From assembly GCF_000165795.1 (NCBI RefSeq), contig NZ_CM001022.1, forward strand, positions 1,333,712 through 1,397,711: DNA of 64,000 nt. The letters are read 5' to 3'. Position 1 is the first letter of the stretch; each line of letters opens with the position of its first letter. Source of the DNA: Aminomonas paucivorans DSM 12260 (GTDB lineage: Bacteria; Synergistota; Synergistia; Synergistales; Synergistaceae). Below are positions 16,008 to 26,112 of this stretch, one piece after another. Made by a program: the position numbers and the translations under genes. The notes under the pieces are model-generated. The model had not been told where the DNA came from. It saw only the letters and a list, made by a program, of their open reading frames with translations, and made no database searches.

Positions 16008-19000
16008 GCGAGCCGTTTATCCATCTCCACGTGCACAGCGAGTACAGCCTTCTGGACGGGGCCATCCGCTGCACCGAGCTGGTGGAGACCGCTTCGAGCA
16101 TGGGCATGAACGCCGTGGCCCTGACGGACCACGGGGTCATGTACGGGTGCGAGGAGTTCTTTGAGAAGAGTGAAAAGGCGGGCATCAAACCCATCTTCGG
16201 GTGCGAAGTCTACGTGGACCCCAGCGGCATCGACAACCGAGAAGGGAAGGGAAAAAACCACCATCTGGTCCTGTGGGCGGAGAACGAGACGGGGTACCGC
16301 AACCTGGTGAAGCTGGTCTCCCTGGCCAACACGGAGGGTTTCTACTACAAACCTCGCATCGACCACCACCTCCTTGCGCGCCACGCCGAGGGGCTCATCG
16401 GTTCCTCCGCCTGCCTTGCCGGGGAGATCCCCTCCCTGATCCTTTCGGGGGACTACGAGGCAGCCCGGGATCGAGCCTTTCTCTACCGGGACATTCTGGG
16501 AGAAGGTCGGTTCTATCTGGAGGTCATGCACAACGCCCTCCGGGAACAGGCCCTGGCGAACCGGGAGCTGGTTCGCTTGGCCCGGTCCGAAGATTTCCCC
16601 CTGGTGGCCACCAACGACGCCCACTATCTTCGGCGCAGCGACGCCTCCTGGCACGACGTGCTCCTCTGCGTGCAGACCCAAAGCACCGTCCAGACCACGG
16701 ACCGCTATCGGTTCGGGGCAGACGATTTCTATTTCCGAAGCCCCGAGGAGATGTGGTCCCTTTTCGGCGCGGAGCTGCCCGACGCCCTTCGAAACACCCA
16801 GGAGATCGCGGATCGGTGCAACGTGAAACTCACCCTGGGGAAGTACCTCCTGCCGGAGTTCCCCATCCCCGAGGGGCAGACCCTGGAGACCTTTCTGGAG
16901 AAGCGGGCCTGGGAGGGGTTGGCCCGAAGACTGGGGACCCAGGAAATCCCGGAGGCCTACGGGGAACGTCTTCGCTACGAGCTGGGGGTCATCCGGCAGA
17001 TGGGGTTCCCCGGCTATTTCTGCATCGTGGCGGACATCATCACCGCCGCCAAGGGACAGGGTATCCCCGTGGGGCCGGGGCGAGGGTCCGCCGCCGGTTC
17101 GCTGGTCGCCTGGGCCCTGGGCATCACGGAGCTGGACCCTCTCCGCTACCATCTGCTTTTCGAGCGATTCCTGAACCCCGAGCGGATCAGCATGCCTGAT
17201 ATCGACACGGACATCTCCGACAAACGAAGGGATGAGGTTCTGGCCTACATCGTCCAAAAGTACGGGGCCGATCGGGTCTCCCAGATCATCACCTTTGACC
17301 GGATGAAGAGCAAGGCGGCCATCCGGGACGTGGGCCGAGCCCTGGCCATGCCCTACTCCGACGTGGACCGGGTGGCCAAACTGGTCCCCGAAGGAGTGAA
17401 GACCCTGGGGGAAGCCCTGGAGAAGGCCCCGGATCTGAAGCAGCTTTCGGACCAGGACCTCCAGGTCCGTCAGCTCATCGAGACGGCCTCCCACATCGAG
17501 GGCATCGCACGGCACTGCTCCCAGCACGCCGCCGGGGTGGTGATCACCCCGGTTCCCCTGGTGGAGATGGTGCCGGTCCGCAGGATCGGGGAGAACCAGG
17601 TGGTCACCCAGTACTCCATGGAGCCCATCGAACACCTGGGCCTGGTGAAGATGGACTTTCTGGGGCTCCGGACCCTTTCGGTGCTGGAGGATACCCTGTC
17701 CAACATCGTGGCCAACCACAAGCCCCCCCTGGACCTCTCGGCCATCCCCATGGACGATCCGGAGACCTTCGACATGCTCCAGCGGGCAGACACCCTGGGG
17801 GTCTTCCAGCTGGAATCCTCGGGCATGCAGGACCTCCTTCGGCGGCTTCGACCGGACTGCTTCGAGGATCTCATCGCCGTGCTGGCCCTTTACCGCCCCG
17901 GCCCCTTGGGCAGCGGCATGGTGGAGGACTACATCGAACGCAAGCACGGACGGGCAGTCACCCAGTATCCTCATCCCTGTCTGGAGAAGGCCCTGAAGGA
18001 GACCTACGGGGTCATCCTCTACCAGGAGCAGGTCATGCAGTGCGCCGCAGAGCTGGCGGGGTACTCCCTGGGGGAAGCGGACCTGTTGCGTCGGGCCATG
18101 GGCAAGAAGAAGGCCGACGTAATGGAGAAGCAGCGTTCCAAGTTCGTGGACGGAGCGCGGGAGCGGGGCGTGGACCCGGTGAAGGCGGAGGAGATCTTCG
18201 ACAGCATCGAGAAGTTCGCCGAGTACGGGTTCAACAAGTCCCACAGCGCCGCCTACGCCCTCATCAGCTACCAGACCGCCTACTTGAAGGCTCATTACGG
18301 GGCGGAGTTCCTGGCAGCGTACCTTTCCAGCATGGTGGGGGCCCGCATGGACATCCTGGGTCGCTACATCCGAGGGGTTCGGGACCTGGGCTTCCCCGTC
18401 CTTCCCCCGGACGTGAACGAGTCCAAAGCCGCTTTCGCCGCCGTGGGGAAGGTGATCCGCTTCGGCCTTTCCGGCGTGGGGAAGGTGGGGGAGGCGGCGG
18501 TGGACTCCATCCTCAAGGCCCGGTCGGAAGGGGGCCCCTTCGCTTCCTTCTGGGATTTCCTCATCCGGGTGGACCTGCGGGCCGTGAACCGAGGGGTGGT
18601 GGAGAACCTCATCAAGGCTGGAGCCTTTGATGCCCTTTGGCCGAATCGGCGTCAGCTTCTGGAAAACCTCCCGACGCTGCTGGAGATGGGACAGAAGCGG
18701 GCGGAACGGGGAAACCAGACGAGCCTCTTCCTGGAAGAGCAGGAGGCCGACGATGTCCCCCCCATGGAACCCTGTGAGGATTTCGAGGTCCGGCAGAAGC
18801 TGGATTTCGAGAAGGAAGCCCTGGGACTGTACATCTCCGGGCACCCTTTTGAACAGATTGAGGGGAGGGTCCGTCCCTACACCACCTGCTCCCTTGCGGA
18901 GGTGGAGCACTGGCAGTCTCGCGATACTCCTCCCGTGGTGGGAGGTTTGTTGGTGGGTGTAAAGGAACGCTATACTAAACGGGGCGATCCCATGGGCATC

Positions 19001-19414
19001 CTGGAGTTCGAGGACACGGAGACCAAGCTGGAGACGGTCTGTTTCCCCAAGCTCTGGCAGAAGGTGAAGCCCCTGCTTCAAGTGGGAAAGGCGTACACTT
19101 TCTCGGGGAACGTCAAGAACGACGGTCGCCTTTCCCTGCTCCTGGAGGAGATCCAACCCTCCGAGGAATGGGGGCGGGAACGGTCCCCGTGGGTGCGCGT
19201 GGAGATCACGCAGGTCGATGGGGAGGAGGGATTTTTCCGAGCCTTGGCCAGGGAACTCAAGGGACACGCCGGTTCCGCCCCGCTGCTGGTGCACGTGGAG
19301 GACCAGGGGTCGCGCGTGGTCCTGCACCCTCGATCCCTGAAGGTATGTGACACCCCCGCACTGCGAAGCCGTCTGGAGGAACTCTTTCCCGGACGGGTGC
19401 GCGTGGGAGCTTAG
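16004..19414 (+). CDS. dnaE: DNA polymerase III alpha subunit
   Basis: Replicative polymerase of 1136 aa. The PHP domain opens with [13 protein letters not shown]. The polymerase core has [14 protein letters not shown], and the catalytic aspartates fall at Asp401 and Asp403 (PDIDTDISD), the same numbers as E. coli, with MDFLGLRTL carrying the third. HhH and OB-fold regions follow ([18 protein letters not shown] near residue 980). No exonuclease domain is inserted, so this is DnaE rather than PolC. It is translationally coupled to dnaX. Confidence 0.97.
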   Translation: MSEPFIHLHVHSEYSLLDGAIRCTELVETASSMGMNAVALTDHGVMYGCEEFFEKSEKAGIKPIFGCEVYVDPSGIDNREGKGKNHHLVLWAENETGYRNLVKLVSLANTEGFYYKPRIDHHLLARHAEGLIGSSACLAGEIPSLILSGDYEAARDRAFLYRDILGEGRFYLEVMHNALREQALANRELVRLARSEDFPLVATNDAHYLRRSDASWHDVLLCVQTQSTVQTTDRYRFGADDFYFRSPEEMWSLFGAELPDALRNTQEIADRCNVKLTLGKYLLPEFPIPEGQTLETFLEKRAWEGLARRLGTQEIPEAYGERLRYELGVIRQMGFPGYFCIVADIITAAKGQGIPVGPGRGSAAGSLVAWALGITELDPLRYHLLFERFLNPERISMPDIDTDISDKRRDEVLAYIVQKYGADRVSQIITFDRMKSKAAIRDVGRALAMPYSDVDRVAKLVPEGVKTLGEALEKAPDLKQLSDQDLQVRQLIETASHIEGIARHCSQHAAGVVITPVPLVEMVPVRRIGENQVVTQYSMEPIEHLGLVKMDFLGLRTLSVLEDTLSNIVANHKPPLDLSAIPMDDPETFDMLQRADTLGVFQLESSGMQDLLRRLRPDCFEDLIAVLALYRPGPLGSGMVEDYIERKHGRAVTQYPHPCLEKALKETYGVILYQEQVMQCAAELAGYSLGEADLLRRAMGKKKADVMEKQRSKFVDGARERGVDPVKAEEIFDSIEKFAEYGFNKSHSAAYALISYQTAYLKAHYGAEFLAAYLSSMVGARMDILGRYIRGVRDLGFPVLPPDVNESKAAFAAVGKVIRFGLSGVGKVGEAAVDSILKARSEGGPFASFWDFLIRVDLRAVNRGVVENLIKAGAFDALWPNRRQLLENLPTLLEMGQKRAERGNQTSLFLEEQEADDVPPMEPCEDFEVRQKLDFEKEALGLYISGHPFEQIEGRVRPYTTCSLAEVEHWQSRDTPPVVGGLLVGVKERYTKRGDPMGILEFEDTETKLETVCFPKLWQKVKPLLQVGKAYTFSGNVKNDGRLSLLLEEIQPSEEWGRERSPWVRVEITQVDGEEGFFRALARELKGHAGSAPLLVHVEDQGSRVVLHPRSLKVCDTPALRSRLEELFPGRVRVGA

Positions 19415-19458
19415 AGGTCCGGAGCCCTTCCCGTGAGGGCCCGAGGAGGTGGAAGCTC

Positions 19459-19719
19459 GTGAAGGAAGGCGAAGAAGCCAAAACATCGGTCTTGAGCGAC
19501 TACGTGGTGGTCAAGGCCCTGGAGAACGGGGTGACGGTCATCGGCCTGACCCGAGGCCAGGAGACGAAGTTTGCCCACACGGAGAAGTTGGACGACGGGG
19601 AGGTATGGATCGCTCAGTTCACGGAACACACCTCCGCCATCAAGGTGCGCGGCGCCTCGGAGATCCACACGAAGCACGGCATGCTCTTCAGTGGGAGGGG
19701 TCGAAATGAGAAGGGTTAA
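19459..19719 (+). CDS. mtrB: trp RNA-binding attenuation protein (MtrB-type)
   Basis: An 86-aa protein with an unmistakable match to B. subtilis MtrB. The run [15 protein letters not shown] (residues 51-65) is identical to my recollection of the Bacillus protein, and GLTRGxxTKFxHxEKLDxGEV precedes it. RNA-contact residues Lys43, Lys62 and Arg64 (Bacillus Lys37, Lys56, Arg58) are present, as are the Thr/Gly/Ser tryptophan-pocket positions. The family forms an 11-mer ring that, with tryptophan bound, wraps (G/U)AG-repeat RNA to attenuate trp genes or block translation. GTG 19459 follows GGAGGTGG. It overlaps pyk by 14 bases. No trp gene is in view, so targets are unknown. Confidence 0.93.
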   Translation: MKEGEEAKTSVLSDYVVVKALENGVTVIGLTRGQETKFAHTEKLDDGEVWIAQFTEHTSAIKVRGASEIHTKHGMLFSGRGRNEKG

Positions 19720-21457
19720 GATCGTCTGCACCTTGGGTCCCGCTTGCAGCGACTACGATGTCCTTCGCACCATGGCGGAGGCGGGGATGAACGTGGCCCG
19801 CCTGAACTTCAGCCATGGGGATTACGAGACTCACGCCCTGAACCTCAAATTGGTACGGAGGGTAGAGGAGGAGATCCGACGTCCCCTGGCGGTCCTGCTG
19901 GACACCAAGGGGCCGGAGATCCGCACGGGGCTGCTCAAGGGCCATGCTCCCGTGAACCTCCTGCCCGGCAAGACCTTCGACCTGATCGTTCCCCAGATCG
20001 ACGGGGACGAACGGGGGGTCTCCATCAGCTACCCCAACCTCCCGGGGGAAATCGCCGAGGGGCAGGACGTGTTCATCGACGACGGCAGCCTCCACCTTCG
20101 GGTGGAACGGGTCTACGAGGACCGCATCACCTGCAAGGTCCTGGTGGGGGGGGAGCTGGGGGAACGCAAGGGAGTCAACGTGCCCGAGGCCACCCTTTCC
20201 GTCCCCACCCTCACCTCCAAGGACATCGAGGACATCCGCTGGGGCGTGGAAAACGGCATGGACTTCATCGCCGTCTCCTTCGTCCGCACCCGGGACGACA
20301 TCATGCAGGTCCGCCGGGTGTTGGAAGAACTGGGGGGCACCATGAAGATCATCGCCAAGATCGAGACCCGCCAGGCGGTGCAGCACCTGGACGAGATCGC
20401 CCAGGTGGTGGACGGCATGATGGTGGCCCGGGGCGACCTGGGGGTGGAGATGCCTACGGAGGACGTCCCCCTGGTGCAGAAGCGCATCATCGAGGTCTGC
20501 CGGAACCAGGGTAAGCCCGTCATCGTGGCCACCCAGATGCTGGATTCCATGATCCGCAACCCTCGCCCCACCCGGGCGGAGGCCAACGATGTGGCCAACG
20601 CGGTGCTGGACGGGGCGGACGCGGTGATGCTCTCCGGCGAGACTGCCAAGGGGAAGTATCCCGTCCAGGCGGTGGAGACCATGAACCGCATCGTCACCCG
20701 GGCGGAACAGGAGATGCGCCTCTGGCAGAGGACCTGCCAGTCCCCCGCCGTGGCCAACAACGTCTCCGACGCGGTGAGCCACGCCGCCATGAGCATTGCC
20801 GAGGACATGCGGGCGGCTTCCGTCATCTCCCTGACCCGAAGCGGCAGCACCGCCCGGATGGTCAGCAAGTACCGCCCCCTCTGCCCCATCGTGGCGGCCA
20901 CCCCGTCGCGCAACACCTGGCGCGAGCTGGCCCTGCTCTGGGGGGTGTACCCGGTGATGCGGGAGGAGGCCAACAACGCGGAAGAGGCGGTGGAAGCCGC
21001 CATGGCGGCGGCCCTGGAGGAGGGCTTCGTCTCCGAAGGGGACTTGGTGGTCATTACCGCGGGGGTGCCCGTGGGCATCCCGGGGACCACCAACATGGTC
21101 CAGGTCTACACCATCGGCCAGATCCTGGTGAAGGGCCTGTCCCTCATCAAGAGAGAGGCCTCGGGTTTCGTGTGCCGAGCTCGAAACGCCCAGGAGGCCC
21201 TGACCAAGATGCGCCCCGGGGACGTGCTGGTGGTGGAGCAGACCGACCGGGAATACGTCCAGGCCATGAAGAAGGCCGTGGCCATCATCACCGAGGAGGG
21301 GGGACTTACCAGCCATGCGGCCATCGTGGCCCTGGAGCTGGGGGTTCCCTGCGTGGTCAGCGCAAGGGACTGCATGAAGCTCCTCCAGGACGGCATGCTG
21401 GTGACGGTGGACGGAACCCGGGGTGTGGTCTACCAGGGGCGGGTGAAGCTGCGCTGA
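19706..21457 (+). CDS. pyk: Pyruvate kinase with C-terminal PEP-utilizer-type domain
   Basis: Transfers phosphate from PEP to ADP. 583 aa, as in Bacillus/Geobacillus enzymes, longer than the 470 or so of E. coli. The start [12 protein letters not shown] at 19706 is chosen by homology; the frame extends further upstream without it. Catalytic features include [16 protein letters not shown] and the KIIAKIE lysine region. The last 90 or so residues carry an extra phosphohistidine-like domain, [20 protein letters not shown], similar to PPDK/EI swivelling domains. It starts inside mtrB, so it is translationally linked to it. Confidence 0.96.
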   Translation: MRRVKIVCTLGPACSDYDVLRTMAEAGMNVARLNFSHGDYETHALNLKLVRRVEEEIRRPLAVLLDTKGPEIRTGLLKGHAPVNLLPGKTFDLIVPQIDGDERGVSISYPNLPGEIAEGQDVFIDDGSLHLRVERVYEDRITCKVLVGGELGERKGVNVPEATLSVPTLTSKDIEDIRWGVENGMDFIAVSFVRTRDDIMQVRRVLEELGGTMKIIAKIETRQAVQHLDEIAQVVDGMMVARGDLGVEMPTEDVPLVQKRIIEVCRNQGKPVIVATQMLDSMIRNPRPTRAEANDVANAVLDGADAVMLSGETAKGKYPVQAVETMNRIVTRAEQEMRLWQRTCQSPAVANNVSDAVSHAAMSIAEDMRAASVISLTRSGSTARMVSKYRPLCPIVAATPSRNTWRELALLWGVYPVMREEANNAEEAVEAAMAAALEEGFVSEGDLVVITAGVPVGIPGTTNMVQVYTIGQILVKGLSLIKREASGFVCRARNAQEALTKMRPGDVLVVEQTDREYVQAMKKAVAIITEEGGLTSHAAIVALELGVPCVVSARDCMKLLQDGMLVTVDGTRGVVYQGRVKLR

Positions 21458-22071
21458 CCCTGGAGCCCCTTCGTGTTTCCTCCCATGCTCTGGCTCAAGA
21501 CCCCCTGCGGCCCGACGAACCCTGGCCGCGCACTGTCTCCGGAGAGGGTCGGTGGGGAGCCGTCCTGATCCCCCTGTGGAGGGAAGGCGGAGGTTTCTTC
21601 ACCCTCCTGACGGTGCGCTCCGCCTCCTTGCGCCGCCATCCGGGGCAGATCGCCTTTCCCGGGGGGGCTCGGGACCCGGAAGACCGGACCCCCGGACAGA
21701 CCGCTTTCCGGGAAGCCCGGGAGGAAGTGGGGCTGCTCCCGACGGAATGGCGCCCCCTGGGGCTCTGGGGACAGGAACGGACCTTCACTTCCCGTTTCCG
21801 CGTGGTCCCCGTGTTGGCGGAGGCTGCGTCCCCCGGTGCCTGGGGGCGCTTTTCTCCCGATGGGGCGGAGGTGGTCACCCTGGTTCCGCTTGCGGTCCCT
21901 CCCCTGAAAGCAGGGTTTTCCTGGGAGACGGTTCCCGGTAGACAGATCTCCTACGTCGGGCCGACGCACCGCCTCCCCTGCGGGAAACGGGTTTGGGGAC
22001 TTACGGGGAGGCTCCTGTGGCGGCTTTCCCGGCTTTGCTCGGGGGAAGGGGTTCCGGTGCCGTGGCTCTGA
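21454..22071 (+). CDS. NudL-like Nudix hydrolase (CoA pyrophosphatase family), probable CTG start
   Basis: About 205 aa with the UPF0035/NudL signature SLRRHPGQIAFPGG followed by a Nudix box ending REAREEVGL, spaced as in E. coli NudL. The predicted activity is hydrolysis of CoA, or another nucleoside-diphosphate derivative, to phosphopantetheine and 3',5'-ADP. The start is odd: from the pyk stop to the conserved domain this frame holds no ATG, GTG or TTG. A CTG at 21454 overlaps the pyk TGA as CTGA, analogous to the ATGA overlaps common here, and a purine-rich GGGGCGGGTGAAG lies just upstream. Starting at the first GTG would delete part of the fold. The start is therefore inferred. Confidence 0.75.
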   Translation: MTLEPLRVSSHALAQDPLRPDEPWPRTVSGEGRWGAVLIPLWREGGGFFTLLTVRSASLRRHPGQIAFPGGARDPEDRTPGQTAFREAREEVGLLPTEWRPLGLWGQERTFTSRFRVVPVLAEAASPGAWGRFSPDGAEVVTLVPLAVPPLKAGFSWETVPGRQISYVGPTHRLPCGKRVWGLTGRLLWRLSRLCSGEGVPVPWL

Positions 22072-22901
22072 TCGGCTCCCACGTGTCCATTGAGGGGGGA
22101 CTGTGGAGGGCGTTTGAACGAGGGCAGGAGATGGGCTGCGAGGCCCTTCAGATCTTCACCAAGAACCAGCTTCAGTGGTTCGCCTCTCCCCTCCCCTTAA
22201 GGGAGTGCGAACGGTTTTACCGGGCCTGGCGAGAGAGCGGAATCTCCACGGTGGTGTCCCATGCCTCCTACCTCATCAACCTGGCGGGGGAAGAGGCGGT
22301 GCGCCGAAAGAGCGTGGACGCCCTCGTCCAGGAGCTGCAGCGTTGCGATGCCCTGGGGATCGATCGGGTGGTGCTTCATCCGGGCTTCCACAGGCAGCTC
22401 ACCCGGCAGGAGGGGATGAAGCGGGTTCTGCATTCCCTGGAAGAGGTGCTGGAGCAGACGGAGGCCCTCCGGGTGCGTATCCTCCTGGAAACCATGTCCG
22501 GACAGGGCACTTCCCTGGGAGCGACCCTGGAGGAGTGCACGTCTCTCTGCGCTTCCGCCGGGGACCTGCGTCGAGTGGGGGTGTGCCTGGATCTGTGTCA
22601 TCTCTTTGCGGCGGGGTACGAGCTTCGCACCCCCGAGGGGTACGAGCGTCTCGTGGGAACCGTGGAGAGGGAGCTGGGGCTGGATGCCGTGGGGTGCTGG
22701 CATCTGAACGATTCCAAGGACCCCAAGGGTTCCCGGAAGGATCGGCATGCCCACCCGGGAAGCGGTGCCCTGGGGACGCTTCCTTTTTCCCTGGTGGTCT
22801 CGGACCGTCGGTTTCCGGATGTCCCGGCAATCTTGGAAACTCCCGCGGATCGAGGGAAGGAGAACCTGGCGCTGCTGCGCAAATGGCGGGGCCGGGAATG
22901 A
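22062..22901 (+). CDS. nfo: Deoxyribonuclease IV (AP endonuclease IV)
   Basis: Cleaves 5' of abasic sites in base-excision repair using three metal ions. 279 aa, as in E. coli Nfo. It begins at GTG 22062, giving MALIGSHVSIEGGLWRAFERG, and the metal-binding and family blocks follow: NLA, VLHPG, LLETMSGQG, CLDLCHLFAAGY, HLNDSK, RHAHPGSG and ILETP. It overlaps the Nudix gene by 10 bases. Both are nucleotide- or DNA-damage-related, which makes co-transcription sensible. Confidence 0.95.
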   Translation: MALIGSHVSIEGGLWRAFERGQEMGCEALQIFTKNQLQWFASPLPLRECERFYRAWRESGISTVVSHASYLINLAGEEAVRRKSVDALVQELQRCDALGIDRVVLHPGFHRQLTRQEGMKRVLHSLEEVLEQTEALRVRILLETMSGQGTSLGATLEECTSLCASAGDLRRVGVCLDLCHLFAAGYELRTPEGYERLVGTVERELGLDAVGCWHLNDSKDPKGSRKDRHAHPGSGALGTLPFSLVVSDRRFPDVPAILETPADRGKENLALLRKWRGRE

Positions 22902-22923
22902 GGAATGGGGAAGGAGCCTGGTC

Positions 22924-23988
22924 ATGGCGTTGCCCGAACTGATGGTCCACGGAGATCGGATCCTCCATAACGTCCGGGAGGTGGTCCGGCGTTGCGGCGC
23001 TGCGGGAGTGGATCTGTGGGGGGTGACGAAGGGCCTCTGCGGGAACCCCCAGGTGGGGCGTCTTTTCCTGGAGGGAGGCTGCACCGCCCTGGCGGACAGC
23101 CGGGTGCGCAACCTCCGGGGGTTGCGGGAGGCAGGCATCCGCGCCCCCCTGTATCTCATCCGCATCCCCATGGAGCAGGAATTGGAGGAGCTGGTGGAGG
23201 TGGCGGACGGAGCCCTGGTCTCCATGGGGGAGACCCTGGAGGCCCTGGAGGAACTCTGTCGCAGCCGGGGGCGGACCTTCCGCGCCGTGGTGATGGTGGA
23301 TGTGGGAGACCTGCGGGAAGGGGTCCTCCCGGAGGAGCTGGAATCCCTGGGGCGGCGGTGCGCCGCCCTGCGCCACGTGGTCGTGGAGGGACTGGGCACC
23401 AACCTGGGGTGCTTCGGGGGCATCCTGGCCACCCCGGAGAACCTCACCGAACTGCTCCAGGGGGCAGAACGCTTCCGGGAAGCATCGGGGCTGGAGGCTC
23501 CCCTGGTTTCCGGAGGGGCAACCCTATCCTTGAAGCTGCTGGAGGAGGGGACCCTTCCCCGGGGAATCAACCACCTTCGCGTGGGAGAGGCTTTGCTGCT
23601 GGGGACCGACTCCACGGGGATGCGCACCATCCCCTACCTGAACCAGGAGACCATGGAGATCCGGGCCCAGGTGGTGGAGCTTCGCCGCAAGCCCTCCGTC
23701 CCCCGGGGAACCGTGGGGGTGGACGCCTTCGGGGCGGTCCCGTCCTTCGAGGATCGGGGCAACCGCAGAAGGGCCATCCTGGCGCTGGGCAAGCAGGACG
23801 TGCGACTGGAGGGGTTGACCCCCCTGGAGTCGGGCGTCGAAATTCTGGGCGGATCCAGCGATCATCTGGTCTGCGACGTGGAGGAGGTGCCCGCCTTGCA
23901 GCTGGGAGACGTGCTCTCCTTCCGTCCCAACTACGGAGCCATGTTGGCGGCCGCCACCTCTCCCTACCTGGACCTGCGGGTCCTCTGA
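22924..23988 (+). CDS. Ornithine/alanine racemase-like PLP enzyme (Orr/YhfX type)
   Basis: A 354-aa fold-type III PLP enzyme. The PLP lysine is predicted as Lys36 in LWGVTKGLCGN. Other family blocks are ADSRVRNLRGL, VMVDVGDLREGVLPEEL and INHLRVGEALLLGTD. The best fit is the family with Clostridium sticklandii ornithine racemase, rather than biosynthetic Alr, because of VTKG and the DLREG motif. D-ornithine is an intermediate of anaerobic ornithine fermentation, which suits an amino-acid fermenter, but no oraS/oraE or ord genes are beside it. GGAAGGAG precedes ATG 22924. Confidence 0.78.
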   Translation: MALPELMVHGDRILHNVREVVRRCGAAGVDLWGVTKGLCGNPQVGRLFLEGGCTALADSRVRNLRGLREAGIRAPLYLIRIPMEQELEELVEVADGALVSMGETLEALEELCRSRGRTFRAVVMVDVGDLREGVLPEELESLGRRCAALRHVVVEGLGTNLGCFGGILATPENLTELLQGAERFREASGLEAPLVSGGATLSLKLLEEGTLPRGINHLRVGEALLLGTDSTGMRTIPYLNQETMEIRAQVVELRRKPSVPRGTVGVDAFGAVPSFEDRGNRRRAILALGKQDVRLEGLTPLESGVEILGGSSDHLVCDVEEVPALQLGDVLSFRPNYGAMLAAATSPYLDLRVL

Positions 23989-24008
23989 TCCGACAGGGAC
24001 GCCTTCTC

Positions 24009-24842
24009 TTGCCCATCCCGGATCTCCGCTGGCAGGATTTTCTGGACATCTTCATCATCGCCTTCATCGTCTACCGCCTTCTCCTTTTGGTGGTGGACAC
24101 GAGGGCCATGCAGCTTCTCAAGGGGCTGTTCGTCCTGGCTGCCGTGGCGGTGGTGGCCTATTTTCTGGAACTGAAGGCCCTCACGTGGCTTTTGAGCCGC
24201 TTGCTAGGAGCCCTGTTCATCGCCATCCCCATTCTCTTCCAGCCGGAACTGCGCCGGGTGCTGGAGGAGCTGGGGCGGGGGCACCTATGGAGGGTCCGGG
24301 AGATCCAGGAGCGGGCGGAGAGCCTGGCGGAGGAACTGTTGCGGGCGCTCCTCTACCTCCAGGGGCATCGCATCGGAGCGCTGGTGGTCCTCCAGAAGAA
24401 CACGGGGCTCAAGGAGGTCTGGCGCTCCGCCGTGAGCCTCCGGGCAGCCCTCTCCCAGGAGCTTCTGGTGTCCCTCTTCTGGCCCGGGAACCCCCTCCAT
24501 GACGGGGCGGTGATCCTAGATCGGGAGATGGTCATCGCTGCGTCCTGCTACCTGCCCCTCACGGAGAAGAGCGACCTTTCCCGATGGTACGGCACCCGCC
24601 ATCGGGCTGCCCTGGGGGTCACGGAGATCTCCGATGCCCTGGCCCTGGTGGTCTCGGAGGAACGCGGGGAGGTCTCCCTGGCGGTGAACGGCCACCTTTC
24701 CCGGGGCCTGAACGAGGATCAGATCCGCCGCCTGCTCCTTCACTACTTCCGGGGAGGGGAAAAAGAATCCTCCCTGTGGGAACGTTTCCGGGAGGAACTC
24801 AAGGGAGACGTGGATTTGGAGAGGACCGATTCCCGTGAATAA
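24009..24842 (+). CDS. cdaA: Diadenylate cyclase CdaA
   Basis: Membrane-bound c-di-AMP synthase, 277 aa (B. subtilis 273). Three hydrophobic helices occupy about residues 10-75 and the DAC domain follows, with catalytic DGA at 165-167 (HDGAVILD) and GTRHR at 195-199. The TTG at 24009 is the start best fitting family length. Its ribosome-binding site is weak, so the start is moderately sure. The order cdaA-cdaR-glmM is a widely conserved unit linking c-di-AMP to cell-wall precursor synthesis. Confidence 0.94.
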   Translation: MPIPDLRWQDFLDIFIIAFIVYRLLLLVVDTRAMQLLKGLFVLAAVAVVAYFLELKALTWLLSRLLGALFIAIPILFQPELRRVLEELGRGHLWRVREIQERAESLAEELLRALLYLQGHRIGALVVLQKNTGLKEVWRSAVSLRAALSQELLVSLFWPGNPLHDGAVILDREMVIAASCYLPLTEKSDLSRWYGTRHRAALGVTEISDALALVVSEERGEVSLAVNGHLSRGLNEDQIRRLLLHYFRGGEKESSLWERFREELKGDVDLERTDSRE

Positions 24843-26076
24843 GAAATGCCGCGGGGGCCGAAAGACCTTGGATCAATGGCTCTCCTCCCGCTGGTCCCTT
24901 CGGGTTCTGTCCCTGGGGGTGGCCCTGTTGGTCTGGTTCTTCGTGGCCTGGGACCATCAGGCCCAGGGACATCGGACCCTGCGTCTGCCCGTGGAGGTGG
25001 TGAACCTCCCGGAAGGGACGGTCTTCTCCGTGGAGGAAAAATGGGTGGAGGCCCGATTCCTGGGAGATGTGGAAAGCCTGGCGGACCTAGAAAGAGAACG
25101 CCCTCAGTGCACCCTGGACGCCAAGGGACTCTCCGTGGGGAGTCATCGACTTCCCGTCCGCGTTCCCATCCCCAAGGGGGTTCGCACCGTCTCCCTCTCT
25201 CCGAAGACCTTGAAGCTCACCTTGGAGCGACACCTGGAGCGCCGACTTGCCGTGCGGGTGGAACGGGGGGAGGACTTTCCCGAAGGGGCCCGCATCCACT
25301 CCTTCCGGGTGGTGCCCCAGGAGGTGGTCATCCGGGGGGCGGAACGGGATGTCCTGGCGGTGGACCTGGCCAGAGTGGTGGTCCATGCGGAGGACCTGAA
25401 AACGAAGAAGCGGGCCTTCGACGTGGACCTGGTCACCCGGGCGACAAAGGGGAAGCTGCTCCGTCCTGTGGAGGTGGAGCCGCGCTCGGTCCGCCTGACC
25501 CTGGTGGTCTCCGCGGATCGCCGCTCCCTTCGGTGCCCCCTCCGCATCCCCATCGTGGGGGCCCCGGAACGGGACTACCACGTGGAGGGGGTCTCCATCA
25601 GCCCCGACCAGGTGTTGGTGGAAGGACCTCCCGCCCTCATGGAGGGGATGAAGGAGCTGGTCCTGGACCCGTTGGACATCACGGGGCTCAAGGGAGACCT
25701 GGTGCTGGATCTGCCGATCAAACCGCCCTTCCCGGAAGTTGCTATAATCGGAGCGCAGCATGCCCAGGTGCGCGTCACCCTGGAGCGGAAGGTCAACCAG
25801 AGGACTTTGGCGAACATCCTCCTCCGGGTGGAGGGAGAAAGCCCCGTTCGTCAGTGGGTCCCCACTCCGGAACGGGTGAGCGTCACTCTCGAGGGTTCCC
25901 CTTCCGCCTTGGCGCACGTCGACGAGGAAAACCCGTTGGTGGAGGCCTATGTCGATGTGAGCAATGTGGTGACGCCCCGCATCGTCCTTCCAGTTCTCGT
26001 CCGGAATCGACGGGAAGACTTGAGAATCCTCCGGGTGGAGCCTCCCCGGGTGCAGCTTCAAGGGCAACTGCCCTGA
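24835..26076 (+). CDS. cdaR: CdaA regulator, YbbR-domain protein
   Basis: A 413-aa protein with one N-terminal transmembrane helix (about residues 22-42, VLSLGVALLVWFFVAWD) and tandem extracytoplasmic YbbR repeats covering the rest. Repeat-like segments recur near LPVEVVNLPEG, RLAVRVERGEDFPEG, LRCPLRIPIVGAPERDYHVEGV and VTPRIVLPVLV. It modulates CdaA through the membrane. GTG 24835 overlaps cdaA by 8 bases. Confidence 0.9.
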   Translation: MNKKCRGGRKTLDQWLSSRWSLRVLSLGVALLVWFFVAWDHQAQGHRTLRLPVEVVNLPEGTVFSVEEKWVEARFLGDVESLADLERERPQCTLDAKGLSVGSHRLPVRVPIPKGVRTVSLSPKTLKLTLERHLERRLAVRVERGEDFPEGARIHSFRVVPQEVVIRGAERDVLAVDLARVVVHAEDLKTKKRAFDVDLVTRATKGKLLRPVEVEPRSVRLTLVVSADRRSLRCPLRIPIVGAPERDYHVEGVSISPDQVLVEGPPALMEGMKELVLDPLDITGLKGDLVLDLPIKPPFPEVAIIGAQHAQVRVTLERKVNQRTLANILLRVEGESPVRQWVPTPERVSVTLEGSPSALAHVDEENPLVEAYVDVSNVVTPRIVLPVLVRNRREDLRILRVEPPRVQLQGQLP

Positions 26077-26112
26077 CCGAGCACAGGACGATACCGTATC
26101 GAGGTGAATTCG

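Noticed and set aside
19407..19448. Several GAG/TAG triplets around the mtrB ribosome-binding site, suggesting MtrB autoregulation
   Set aside because: Only about six triplets with irregular gaps (5-13 bases), whereas functional sites have 8-11 separated by 2-3 bases. GAG is also frequent by chance in this purine-rich, high-GC sequence.
15707..19486. Very long open frame (over 1200 codons) on the strand opposite dnaE
   Set aside because: High GC and codon bias at third positions leave the antisense frame open. Its protein is low-complexity, rich in His, Gly, Val and Leu, with no motif, while dnaE on the plus strand is unambiguous.
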